The position numbers and the translations under genes are program-made. Below, one piece after another: positions 1 through 8,478 of a stretch of DNA of 45,375 nucleotides (positions are counted from its first letter, which is position 1; each line of letters starts with the position of its first letter). The notes beneath the pieces were generated by a model. That model saw only the letters and a program-made list of their open reading frames with translations, had not been told where the DNA came from and did no database searches. Source of the stretch: Thraustochytrium sp. TN22 (Eukaryota > Sar > Bigyra > Thraustochytrida > Thraustochytriidae); assembly GCA_013306675.1 (NCBI GenBank), contig JABLUY010000272.1:1-45375 (forward strand). The letters run 5' to 3'.

Positions 1-48
<48 letters not shown>
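1..48. repeat. (CCGCGC)8 hexanucleotide repeat at the window edge
   Basis: Eight perfect head-to-tail copies of CCGCGC, followed by degenerate CCGCGCC-like sequence to about base 80. It is a simple-sequence tract that may extend beyond the window. It does not resemble a known telomere repeat, and nothing ties it to a gene. Confidence 0.9.
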
Positions 49-49
<1 letters not shown>

Positions 50-660
50 AGCGCCGCGCCGCGCCGTGCCGCGCGCCGCCTGCCCGGGAAGCCTTTCGGG
101 TGTTTGCGGCCGCGCCTGACCGCGCGCAGGCGTTGCGCTTGTGAGCCTGACCTGTCGCTCACAGTCAGACATGGACACTGGCAGTGAACGAAAGCTGCGG
201 AGCCGAGTCTCGGCAAGCAAACCAAGTCTGCAAGCATTGCCAAGCAAGCAAAGTCTGCAAGCAAACCCCTTTCGCCGCGCAGTGGCCAGCAGTGGCCGCG
301 GCGGCTGCGCGCACGCAGTCGGAATCGGCGAAGCTGCGCAGGTTGGCGCGCGAGCTGGCGGCCGGAGTGCCGCCCAAGCTGCGCGGGAAGCTGCGCGCAG
401 GCCGCGGCAAGCTGGCGGCGGAGCTGCAGCAGGCCGGGGCCCTGCCGTGCATGTGCACGTGCATGGAAAGAAAGAGGCTGAGGGCGCCCGGCCGGTGGGG
501 CGGCGAGGTGACGGCGGGCGGTTGAAGTTGAGAGCGAACACGGTCAATCGATCAAAGCTCGCGCTCGTTTCCAGGGGGGAAGGGAGCGACTTCGCAACAA
601 CGGAGAGTGAGCCTGTTATGATTAGCCTTAGGGTGTCAGGGAGTGTGTACGTACATGAGG
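49..660. other. Intergenic region without a convincing gene
   Basis: GC-rich sequence lying beyond the 3' end of the first histidine kinase. Open frames on both strands here encode only Ala/Arg/Gly-rich, compositionally driven peptides. A 13-bp direct repeat (AAGTCTGCAAGCA) occurs at 224-236 and 251-263, a 27-bp period, within a short AAGC-rich patch. I see no RNA gene or regulatory element I can name. Confidence 0.6.
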
Positions 661-2781
661 TCAGGCGCGCGGGGTTGGAGAACGCGTGCGCGCGCGGGAG
701 GGCCGAGCGGCGGTCGCGCGAGGGCCGGCGCGGCGGCCAAGACGAGGGCGGTCCGGCGCGCCCAGGGCGGCAGCTTCAGGGGCGGGCTCGGTCGTGGCGG
801 CGGCTGCCTCGGCAGCCGCGTCCGCGACGGTGAGGTTCATGAGGTCGAGCAGGCCGTGGACCTCCGCGCCCTTATTCCAGACGGCGTCGCAGCCGGCGGT
901 CGCAACGTCGAGTGTCCGCGCGGCGTCCTCCTCGCCGGTGACGAGAATGATGGGGTTGTCAAAACCGAGGTCCCGGAGGCGCTTGGTGGCCTGGAGACCG
1001 TCGACGCCGCCGGGCATGTAGAGGTCCATGGCGATGGCGTCGACGGAGGCCGGGCCGAGCGTGCGCACGAGGTCGACGGCCGCGTCGCCCTCGGAAACTT
1101 CGTCGATGCTTATGGCGATGTTGACCTTGGCCATTTGACGCTCTAAGAAATGGCGAAGCATCATACGGTTGAGCGCGCTGTCGTCCACAAGCATGACGCG
1201 CACGTGCTCCGGGTTGACGACGCGGCGCGCTCGGCGGTGGGGCACGCCGGGCAGATACTCAGCGGGCTGCGAGGCGCGGCGTGGATGGCGCGCGCGCCTA
1301 GGACCCACAGTCCGCAGCGGGAGGCGCAGCGTGACGTGGAAAATGGCGCCGTGGCCAGTCTCGGAGACGATGCGGATGCGGCCGTCCGGATAGGACTCAA
1401 CGATGCGCTTGGAGAAGGCGAGCCCAAAGCCAGAGCCGCCAAGGTCCATGGCAGAGCCGTGGCGCGTGCGCTTGAAGGGCTCAAAGATGTCCGCGCGCGC
1501 GTCGGGCGCGATGCCGGGCCCGCTATCCTCAATAATGAACCGCAGGAGCACCTGGCGGCGGTCCTGGTCGTGGTCGGCGCTCACGCGAAGGGCGGCTTGA
1601 CCTCCATCGGGGGAAAATTTGATCGCGTTGCTGACGAGGTTCTGCAGTGCGCGGGAAATGAGCTGCAGCGACCCCTTGGCGAGCGGGAGCTGAGCCACAT
1701 TGGGGTCCTCGACGACTTCAAAGCGCACGCGCTTGTCGGGATCGCCGGCGGCGCGCTCCTGGCCGAAGCTTCGCAGGCCGCAGACGAGGTCGCGCGAGAC
1801 GGAAAACGGCGCGAGGCGGCCACGCCAGGCGCCGACCTTGCTGTCCATGCGGCCGAGCTGCAAAATGTTCTCCATCAGCGCGGAGATATTCTTGTGCGCC
1901 TTGTCGAGCACCTGGACATCGTGGCGCGCCGAGTCTGGCATGCTGTGGTTGCTAGTGAGCGAGTCGAGAGCGAGCGCGCCGGCGAAAAAGTGGTTGCGGT
2001 ACTCGTGGCTGACGAAGTGAAAGATGGTGTGCAGGTGCGAGATCTTGGATGCCTCGGTGGCACGCAGCTCATAGACAAGAACCCTGGCGCGGAAGGACGC
2101 ATAGAGCGTGGCGATGAAGACGGCACTAGCGATGCCGTACGTGGTCACCTGGGAGACGCCTGCAGCCGGGATGTCGGACCCCGCGAAGCCGAGCGCGCAA
2201 AAGGCGCCGCGCACCAGAATCGCAAAGTGCACCAGGCCGGCTGTGAAGGACCTGTGCAGGAGGACGATAACGATGAGCCGATGGAAGAGCAAGGCCACCA
2301 AGGTCACCTCGAGACGGAGGCCGAAACGCTTTGCGAGGCCTGAGTAGCCATCCACGGCTGCCATGCTCAGGTCCATGAGAAGGAAGAGCATGTGGTACAT
2401 TTGGTGATGGCGCCGCGCCACCAATCGCATGACCTGATGTGATGTGATGCTCACGCACAGCCGTGCGAGGGGCATGCCTATGTCTTCGCGAGGTTTCCGA
2501 AAGAGTTCGGGCAGGATGAGTAGAACCGCGATAAAGTGCACGTAGACGAGCTTCTCGTTCGCAAAGGCGCGCCAGCGCGCCTCCAGTTCCATGAAGCTTT
2601 CGCCCGTGGCTCGCGTCGGGCACAGCCCAATGGCGTCGTCGATACGCGGGCCCACGCCCAGCGTCATGGCCAGCTCCACCTGCGGCGCCAGCCCGAGCAG
2701 GGCGCCCAGCGCCGCATCGGCCCTCGCCACCGCACTGCGCGCCGCCTGCCGCGCGCGCTGCGCCATGCCGCGCTGCGCCAT
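661..2781 (-). CDS. Hybrid histidine kinase with multi-pass membrane sensor (paralog A)
   Basis: Predicted sensor hybrid kinase of 706 aa: it should autophosphorylate on His and pass the phosphate to its own receiver domain. The N-terminal third (about residues 75-240) has five to six hydrophobic segments and no recognised ligand domain. The dimerisation/H-box follows (FHFVSHEYRNH, His259), then the ATP-binding N-box (LQNLVSNAIKFS), G1 (EDSGPGI), F-box (FEPFKR) and G2 (GGSGFGLAFSKR). The receiver has the acidic pair LVDDS (533-534), phospho-acceptor Asp586 (MDLYMPG), VTGEE and a conserved Lys (WNKG). The longest open frame starts with GTG at 2967, but its first 62 residues are Arg/Gly-rich. 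I chose the ATG at 2781 because it matches the length of the neighbouring paralog; the ATG at 2766 is also possible. No separate phosphotransfer protein is nearby. Confidence 0.88.
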   Translation of the reverse strand: MAQRGMAQRARQAARSAVARADAALGALLGLAPQVELAMTLGVGPRIDDAIGLCPTRATGESFMELEARWRAFANEKLVYVHFIAVLLILPELFRKPREDIGMPLARLCVSITSHQVMRLVARRHHQMYHMLFLLMDLSMAAVDGYSGLAKRFGLRLEVTLVALLFHRLIVIVLLHRSFTAGLVHFAILVRGAFCALGFAGSDIPAAGVSQVTTYGIASAVFIATLYASFRARVLVYELRATEASKISHLHTIFHFVSHEYRNHFFAGALALDSLTSNHSMPDSARHDVQVLDKAHKNISALMENILQLGRMDSKVGAWRGRLAPFSVSRDLVCGLRSFGQERAAGDPDKRVRFEVVEDPNVAQLPLAKGSLQLISRALQNLVSNAIKFSPDGGQAALRVSADHDQDRRQVLLRFIIEDSGPGIAPDARADIFEPFKRTRHGSAMDLGGSGFGLAFSKRIVESYPDGRIRIVSETGHGAIFHVTLRLPLRTVGPRRARHPRRASQPAEYLPGVPHRRARRVVNPEHVRVMLVDDSALNRMMLRHFLERQMAKVNIAISIDEVSEGDAAVDLVRTLGPASVDAIAMDLYMPGGVDGLQATKRLRDLGFDNPIILVTGEEDAARTLDVATAGCDAVWNKGAEVHGLLDLMNLTVADAAAEAAAATTEPAPEAAALGAPDRPRLGRRAGPRATAARPSRARTRSPTPRA

Positions 2782-3473
2782 GCCGCGCGCCGCCGCGCGC
2801 CGCGCGCCGCCGCGCGCCGCGCGCCGCCGCCCGCCACCGCCGCTGCCGCCGCCGCCGCCGCCCGCGCGCGCGCTACCGCCGCGGCGCTTCCGCGTTTGGC
2901 GGCGCGCGTCCACGGCTCGGGCGAGGGCCGAGTCAGCAAGCGCCTCGGAGCCTGCGTGCAAGGACACGGGCGGCGGCTTTGCGCTCGAGCTGCGGTATGC
3001 ATGTTGTATGGCCGCCCACTGGCAGCAACAGCAGCCGAGGCCTCCGAGCTCGGCGCCTTCCAGTGGCGCTGGCAGGCCGCGGCAGCCTCGCTCAGGCCGG
3101 GCTGGGTGCGTGCAGGCCTCGCGAACTCACTGCTGTCAGGGACGGTGCTCGTTCGGCCTCGTTCGTGTGTTCATGTGCAGGAGACATTGTCAGAGTCAGT
3201 AACGTAAGGCACCTTGGCGACTCAAGGCAACAACGGTGGGAGGACGGATGCATTAGGGCCGCGTGTCAAAATGTAAGATACAGGCGAGCAACGCGAGGGG
3301 AGCGATGCGAGCAGGAATGCGAGCAGGAGGAGCGGCGAGAAGGGCGAGTCTGGCAGTGCTTGAGCGCTTGCTCTCGCGAGGAAGTGCTCATTATGCATGA
3401 TGCGGAGCGTCACGAGGCGCTCGACACGCTGGGACTTGGGAGTGCTCGCGCCTTCGCAGCTACCGAGGCGAAG
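2782..3473. other. Spacer between the two histidine kinase genes
   Basis: 692 bp separating paralog A (start 2781) from the stop of paralog B (3474); both are read on the minus strand. The part next to the paralog A start is nearly pure GCC/GCG (about 2780-2880). The rest is mixed sequence with GAGCGAG-type repeats around 3290-3370. It presumably holds the terminator of B and the promoter of A, but I can identify no specific element. Confidence 0.5.
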
Positions 3474-5636
3474 TCAATTGGAGAAGACTTCAGAGCGGGA
3501 AATGGCTGCGGACGTGGACTCGGCGTGCAAAATGGCAGCCTCAGGACTTGCGTCGTTGCCGCCGCGAATCGTGGGCGAAGGCGAACGGTCTCGTGGCGGA
3601 GTGGCACGCTGCTGCTGCTGCGGCGGCGCTTGAGCTTGCCCGGGAGAGGACGGAGCTGGAGGAGAAGCGAGACCCATGAGGTCCAGGAGGCCACGCAGAT
3701 TAGAACCCTTTCGCCAGATGGCGTCGCAACCTGCAGTGCGAGCATCCTGCGCACACTGGCTGGACTCCTCGCCAGTGACCAGAATGAGGATCCCGGAGTA
3801 GCCGAGCTCGCGGATGCGGCGCGACGCGGCGAGGCCATCGAGTGAGCCGGGCATGTAAAGGTCCATGGTGATGGCATCGAAGGCATCTGAGCCTGCAGCA
3901 CATACTTGCTCGACGGCGGAGGCGCCATCCGAGACCTCCGCGATGACGACACTCCGGTCGGTCTTGGCGAGCTGGCGCTCAAGGTAGTTGCGCAGCATCA
4001 GGCGGTTGAGCGAGGTGTCGTCGGCAATGAGGATGCGGAGCGGGCCGTCTTGGGAGAGGTTACTTGGCGCGTCGGCGCTGGTGGTGCTGGCCATCGCGTG
4101 ACGGCCTGCATTCTGTGTTGCGGGGCGGCGGCGTTTCGGGCCAACCCGCTGAAAGGGCAGGCGGAAGGCAACGGTGAAGACGCTGCCGTGACCGTAGTCC
4201 GAGTCCACGGAGATGCAGCCGTCCTCACAGGTCTCGACGATGCGCTTAGAGAAGATGAGGCCGAGGCCGGAGCCGCCCTTGTCGAGCGAGGTGCCGTCCC
4301 GAGGGCGCTTGAAGGGCTGGAAGATCTTGGGAATGTCCTCGGGTAGGATGCCAGGCCCGCTGTCCTCAACGACAAAGCGGAGGCGCACTTCGCGACGGCT
4401 GAGGTCAGGGACGGCGGAAACTCGGAGACAGGCACGGCCTCCATCACGCGAGAACTTGACTGCGTTGCTAATGAGGTTGCGCAGCGCCTGGGTGAGCGGC
4501 TTGAGTGCGCCCTTGACGAGCGGGAGTGCGCGCACCGCAGGCTCCTCGACAAGCTCGAAGGTGACAGTCTTGGTTAGCTCGCCGGTGGCCATGGACTCGC
4601 CAAAGACAGAGAGGTTGGCGACGAGCTCGCGAGAGACGGAGAAGGGCACGACGCGCCCGCAGGAGGCGTCACCGGACGACTGCATACGCGCCAGGAGCAG
4701 GATGTTCTCCATCATGGAGGAGATGTTCTTGTGCGCGCGGTCGAGGATCTGCACGTCGCGGCGCGCCATCGAGGTCATGGCGTGGTTGCTGGTGAGCGAG
4801 TCAAGCGCGAGCGCTCCGGCGAAGAAGTGGTTGCGGTATTCGTGGCTGACAAAGTGGAAGATCGTGTGTAGGTGGTCCACCTTGGAGCCCTCGACGACGA
4901 GCAGCTCGTAGAGAAGCACGCGAAGGCGGAAGATGGCGTAGAGCGCACAGACCAAGAAGATGCCGCCCGCGACGAAGCGCGTGATCTGCGCAATGTCCAT
5001 TTGCAACACGTCGGCAAAGGTGAGGCCAATGTCAGCACGGGAGAAGAAGACGATCAGCACGAGGTGCGAGACGGCGCAGCTGAAGGACTCCTGCAGCAGG
5101 GCGGTCACGAAGAAGCGCTGCCAGAGCATGACGACCACGAGGGTGGACGACTTGACGCCGAGCATCTCAGCGTTCGCCTGCGGCATGCCGAGACCGAACA
5201 CGAACGGGTCCGCCACGAGAAAGGCGAAGCGCTGCGCCAGCAGGTGGTTGCGCGCCACGAGACGCATGAAGACAAAGAAGCAGATGCTTGCGATAAACTG
5301 GCGCGCGAGCGGCATGGGGAAGGCGCCGTTCCGCGCGATGGTTTCCGGCAGCAGAAAGAGCATCGAGATCAACGCGACGTAAATGACGTAGTCATTGGCC
5401 GTACGCAGCCAGCGTGACTGCGCCTCTCGGCGCAGCGCCTCGCTCGGGTCGCGCGGCTCCAGGCGCAGCGCGCGATCCGCATAGGTGCCCAGGCCCAGCG
5501 TGTAGGCCGCCTCCACCACGGGCGTGAGCACCAGCACGCGGTCCAGCGCCGCGCCGGCCTTGCGCGCCACCTCGTGCGCCGTCACGCTCCGCTGCGCCAG
5601 CCTCCGTAGCACGAGCGTCAGGACCAGCAGCCCCAT
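3474..5636 (-). CDS. Hybrid histidine kinase with multi-pass membrane sensor (paralog B)
   Basis: 720-aa paralog of the downstream gene, in the same orientation. The N-terminal part carries hydrophobic helices at roughly 82-98, 108-128, 136-150, 163-182, 186-200 and 220-245, leading directly into the H-box (FHFVSHEYRNH, His265). The ATPase has N-box LRNLISNAVKFS, G1 EDSGPGI, F-box FQPFKR and G2 GGSGLGLIFSKR. The receiver has IADDT (539-540), phospho-acceptor Asp592 (MDLYMPG), VTGEE and WRKG. Residues around the H-box, through ALALDSLTSNH, are nearly identical between the two paralogs, while the membrane segments are more diverged. That pattern fits tandem duplication followed by divergence of the sensor. 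Both tails contain an R-S-P-(S/T)-P motif. The ATG at 5636 opens the frame. The signal sensed is unknown. Confidence 0.92.
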   Translation of the reverse strand: MGLLVLTLVLRRLAQRSVTAHEVARKAGAALDRVLVLTPVVEAAYTLGLGTYADRALRLEPRDPSEALRREAQSRWLRTANDYVIYVALISMLFLLPETIARNGAFPMPLARQFIASICFFVFMRLVARNHLLAQRFAFLVADPFVFGLGMPQANAEMLGVKSSTLVVVMLWQRFFVTALLQESFSCAVSHLVLIVFFSRADIGLTFADVLQMDIAQITRFVAGGIFLVCALYAIFRLRVLLYELLVVEGSKVDHLHTIFHFVSHEYRNHFFAGALALDSLTSNHAMTSMARRDVQILDRAHKNISSMMENILLLARMQSSGDASCGRVVPFSVSRELVANLSVFGESMATGELTKTVTFELVEEPAVRALPLVKGALKPLTQALRNLISNAVKFSRDGGRACLRVSAVPDLSRREVRLRFVVEDSGPGILPEDIPKIFQPFKRPRDGTSLDKGGSGLGLIFSKRIVETCEDGCISVDSDYGHGSVFTVAFRLPFQRVGPKRRRPATQNAGRHAMASTTSADAPSNLSQDGPLRILIADDTSLNRLMLRNYLERQLAKTDRSVVIAEVSDGASAVEQVCAAGSDAFDAITMDLYMPGSLDGLAASRRIRELGYSGILILVTGEESSQCAQDARTAGCDAIWRKGSNLRGLLDLMGLASPPAPSSPGQAQAPPQQQQRATPPRDRSPSPTIRGGNDASPEAAILHAESTSAAISRSEVFSN

Positions 5637-6197
5637 CGCGCGCCGCGCGCCGGCCCCCTTGGAGAAGAGGGGCGAGGGGAGGGGCGGGTCGCCGCGCAGC
5701 GCCGCTGCAGCCGCAGCCGCGGCCCCGCGCGGTCTCGGCGATGGGCGTCTGCCGGTCGAGCTGAGCCGCGCGCTCGCTCGGCCGCACCAGGCTCCGGGAG
5801 TCCTCGCGCGGCGATTGTGGGGGGTGTGTGGCGCTTTCCGAGCCTTCTCGGGGACACGGTGGACGCGCGCGGGTGACGGCGACGGGCCGAGACCGGGTAG
5901 CTCGCCACCTGCAGGACGCCCGCGGAGCTAGCTAGCGAAGCTAGGAGCAGCCAGCGGGACAAGAACGGAGCAAGGGCGCGGGCCTCTGCGCAGAGAGCAG
6001 AGCGGGCGGGGCTTTAGCTGGCCTCGGCGAGGGCCGGATCGATTGGCGCGGCGTTCTGGGCGAGTCCCCAACTGTCAAGCCTGGGGAAGCTGGATGGTCC
6101 CGGCACAGCGGCGCGGCGGTGAGGGAAAGGGCGAGGAAGAGGGGAGGGGGGGGGCAATGGTTAACTTAGATTTGTATGTATTGTAATGACAGGTTCA
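5637..6197. other. Intergenic region upstream of paralog B
   Basis: 561 bp of GC-rich sequence between the start of paralog B and the 3' end of the next minus-strand gene. It contains a nine-base G run at 6146-6154 preceded by GA-rich sequence. The short frames across it are compositional, and no gene or RNA is recognisable. It probably holds the kinase promoter and the upstream gene's 3' UTR. Confidence 0.5.
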
Positions 6198-7160
6198 TTA
6201 CGGCACGACGCTGGCGCATTGGAGCACAAAGTGCTGGTCCGCGGCCGACAAGGACGGCGGAGCGTGCGCCGCATCCTCGAGCAGACAGGTGCGCGTGGTG
6301 GCCTCGAGCAGGCAGGTGCGCGCCGAGGCGTCAGTGAGCAGCGCCAGCCACTGCGCGACGCTGTCTGCATAGGCGGCGGTGGCGGCGGCAGCGTCCGGGA
6401 TGTGTTGCGCGGCGTGGAAGATCTCGGCCTCGAATCGGTCGGCCACCTCCTGCAGGGAAGCCGCAGCGAACTGGGCAGGCGCCAGGGAAGACGCGGCAAG
6501 TGCGTCCAGCAGGAGCTGGCGGCCCTGCGCACGCATCGCGGCGGCCTCGGGTACGGTGGGCGCGGGCTCGGCCAGGATAGCCTCGAGCACAGCGCGCATG
6601 GACCGCGTCAAGTTGAGCGAGTTGCCGAGCGCGCGCTCCGAGAGCGCCACGGGCTCCAGGCCGCCGTGCGGGGCGCCTGCGGCCGCCTGTTGCCGGCCGC
6701 GCGGGCTGCGCCTGCGCTTGGCGCTGCTGTAGCCGTGCTGCTGGTTGCAGCTGCCGTTGCCGCCGCCGCCGCCGCCACTGCGCAGCCCCGCGGCGCGCTG
6801 CTGCACCAGCGCGTGCGCCGTGACGGCCCTGCCGCCTGCGTGCGCTCTGCCGGCGTGCAGCAGCAGTCTCCCCCGCCGTCGCTGCTGCTGCTGCTGCTGC
6901 TGGTGCTGCAGCAGCGTCCTCTCGAACGTGTCGAGCGCCGCCTGGTCGTCGGCCAGCACGCCCTCCAGCGCCGCCTTGAAGCCCAGGCCCATGGTCAGCA
7001 GCTGCTGCCCGACCAGGTCCTCCTCCTCCTCCTCCTCCTCCTCCTCCCCCTCCTCCTCCTCCTCCTCGCGGCGCTCCGCCTGCGCCGCCCGGCGCTCGCG
7101 GGCCCGCATCGCGCGCGCGCGCGCGCCCTCTCTCTGCAGGTGGACTGCGCTCTGCGCCAT
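6198..7160 (-). CDS. Acidic, Gln-rich protein with weak TFIIS-central-like helical region
   Basis: Predicted 320-aa protein, not confidently assigned. Visible parts: an Arg-rich then almost pure Glu stretch (31-48, encoded by a TCC run on the plus strand), a Gln run (87-93), a Gly/Asn linker, a basic cluster KRRRSPRGR (148-156) that could be a nuclear signal, and a helical C-terminal half. Residues 206-283 loosely follow the TFIIS central-domain pattern (R-x-LLLDAL, then VADRFEAEIF, then AAYADSVAQWLALL), which would suggest a transcription role, but the match is weak and made by eye. The peptide TRTCLLE is repeated in tandem near the C terminus. The frame stays open to a farther ATG at 7757, but that extension is Arg/Ala/Pro filler, so the ATG at 7160 was preferred. 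An equally long frame exists on the opposite strand. Confidence 0.5.
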   Translation of the reverse strand: MAQSAVHLQREGARARAMRARERRAAQAERREEEEEEGEEEEEEEEEDLVGQQLLTMGLGFKAALEGVLADDQAALDTFERTLLQHQQQQQQQRRRGRLLLHAGRAHAGGRAVTAHALVQQRAAGLRSGGGGGGNGSCNQQHGYSSAKRRRSPRGRQQAAAGAPHGGLEPVALSERALGNSLNLTRSMRAVLEAILAEPAPTVPEAAAMRAQGRQLLLDALAASSLAPAQFAAASLQEVADRFEAEIFHAAQHIPDAAAATAAYADSVAQWLALLTDASARTCLLEATTRTCLLEDAAHAPPSLSAADQHFVLQCASVVP

Positions 7161-7885
7161 CGCGCGCGTAGCAGGGGCGACGCAATCCGCGGGCGGGCGG
7201 ACCGCGGCCCCGCCCTGGGCGGCCAGGCGCGGCGCGCGCGCGCGGGCGCCGGGCGCGGGCGGGCGCTCGCGGGCGGGCGCTCGCGGGCGGACGCGCGGGC
7301 GGACGCTCGGCGCGGCGCGGCGCGGCGCGGCGCGAGCGGCGGCGCGACGTCGGCGGGCGCGGCGCTCTTCGCAGGAATGAGGTTTGAACCGCGAGGCGGC
7401 GTCCCACGTTCGCGCGCGCTCCGCCGCCCCCCGCGCCTCTGGGCGCGGCGCCCCCTGGCACCGCCCAGAGGGGAGGCTGCGCCGAGGGGCGCTGGGTTTC
7501 GCCGGCGGCCAGCTTGGGAACCGGCGCCCACTGGCGCCAGCGCGCAGGGGACAGGCCGCAGCAGGCCCAGAGGGCACGGGGGGCGGCGCGCGGCGCCGGG
7601 GGATCGGGCAGGTTCTAACGACCGCGCGGCGCCGCGCAGTCCTCGGTCTCGGCTCGGCTCGGCTCGGCTCGTCTCGCGCGCGGGGCGCGGGGCGGCGGCC
7701 GCGCTGCGCGGCGGGCGCGGGCGGCGCGGGCGGGTCTGCTCCCGTCTCCCCCTCCACTCCGGGCGGTCTCGCTGCCTGCCTCCCTGCCTGCCTCCCCCTC
7801 CGGGGCGGCGCAGGCGGTCGGGGTGTTTTTTTGAAAACTAGGAGGCGACGGACGGCGGAGAGAGGCGAGCAAGCGCGTGAGCGGG
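7161..7885. promoter_or_regulatory. Probable divergent promoter region between the acidic protein gene and UBC9
   Basis: 725 bp between two divergently read genes, extremely CpG-rich. It holds GCGGC repeats around 7311-7330, a GGCTC pentamer repeat at 7651-7670, a TGCC-type repeat about 7770-7796 and a T run near 7826. The divergent layout and lack of a plausible gene suggest promoters and 5' leaders. No TATA box or defined factor site is evident. Confidence 0.4.
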
Positions 7886-8365
7886 ATGGCGGACTTCGCG
7901 CGGCGAAGACTGGCGGAGGAGCGTAAGCAGTGGCGCAAGGACCACCCGCCCGGGTTTCACGCGCGGCCGCGGCGCAATGCGGACGGGTCGACGAACCTCA
8001 TGTTCTGGGAGTGCGCGATTCCGGGCAAGGCCGGGACGATCTGGGAGGGCGGCCTGTTCCACCTGACCTTCAACTTCCCCGAGGACTACCCGTCGTCGCC
8101 GCCCAAGGTGCAGTTCGTGCCGGTGCTCTTCCACCCGAACGTGTACCCGTCCGGCACGGTGTGCCTGTCAATCCTGAACGCGGATGAGGACTGGAACCCG
8201 GCACTCACCGTGCGCCATCTGCTCCTCGGCATCCAGGACCTGCTCGATAACCCGAACCCGGACTCGCCGGCGCAGGCCGAGCCGTACAAGCTCTTCACCA
8301 CCAAGCTCGACGCCTACAAGGCGCGTGTTCGCGAGGAGGTGCGCAAGAACCCTCCCGTTGCCTGA
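7886..8365 (+). CDS. UBC9: SUMO-conjugating enzyme E2 (UBC9)
   Basis: E2 enzyme that accepts SUMO from the SAE1/SAE2 E1 as a thioester and passes it to substrate lysines, mainly in the nucleus. Translating from the ATG at 7886 gives 159 aa, essentially the usual UBC9 length, and puts the catalytic cysteine (GTVCLSIL) at residue 93, as in animal and yeast UBC9. The frame also opens at an upstream GTG (7877), which I reject for this reason. Hallmarks are [24 protein letters not shown], the UBC9-specific insertion [20 protein letters not shown], and [14 protein letters not shown]. The basic N terminus ([17 protein letters not shown]) corresponds to the SUMO/E1-binding helix. Single exon. It is convergent with the next gene, whose stop lies 113 bp away. 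Confidence 0.98.
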   Translation: MADFARRRLAEERKQWRKDHPPGFHARPRRNADGSTNLMFWECAIPGKAGTIWEGGLFHLTFNFPEDYPSSPPKVQFVPVLFHPNVYPSGTVCLSILNADEDWNPALTVRHLLLGIQDLLDNPNPDSPAQAEPYKLFTTKLDAYKARVREEVRKNPPVA

Positions 8366-8478
8366 CCAGTGCTTTCTCCATCTCTGAAGAGAAGTCCCTT
8401 GCTCTCAACCATGCTCGCTCTGTCTGGCTGGCTGGAGAAAGAATACACACACAGACAAAAACAGACACAGACACCATT

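Noticed and set aside
1-48. Telomere repeat
   Set aside because: CCGCGC is not a known telomere unit and lacks the T/A-containing pattern; it is more simply a microsatellite.
141-833. 230-codon plus-strand frame at the left end
   Set aside because: Compositionally biased and overlaps the 3' end of the first histidine kinase antisense.
6186-7841. 551-codon plus-strand frame opposite the acidic protein
   Set aside because: Leu/Arg/Ala runs dictated by triplet repeats with no domain; the minus-strand frame has helical, protein-like sequence, though the choice is not certain.
7877-7885. GTG start for UBC9, adding three residues
   Set aside because: The ATG at 7886 gives the standard length and places the catalytic Cys at 93.
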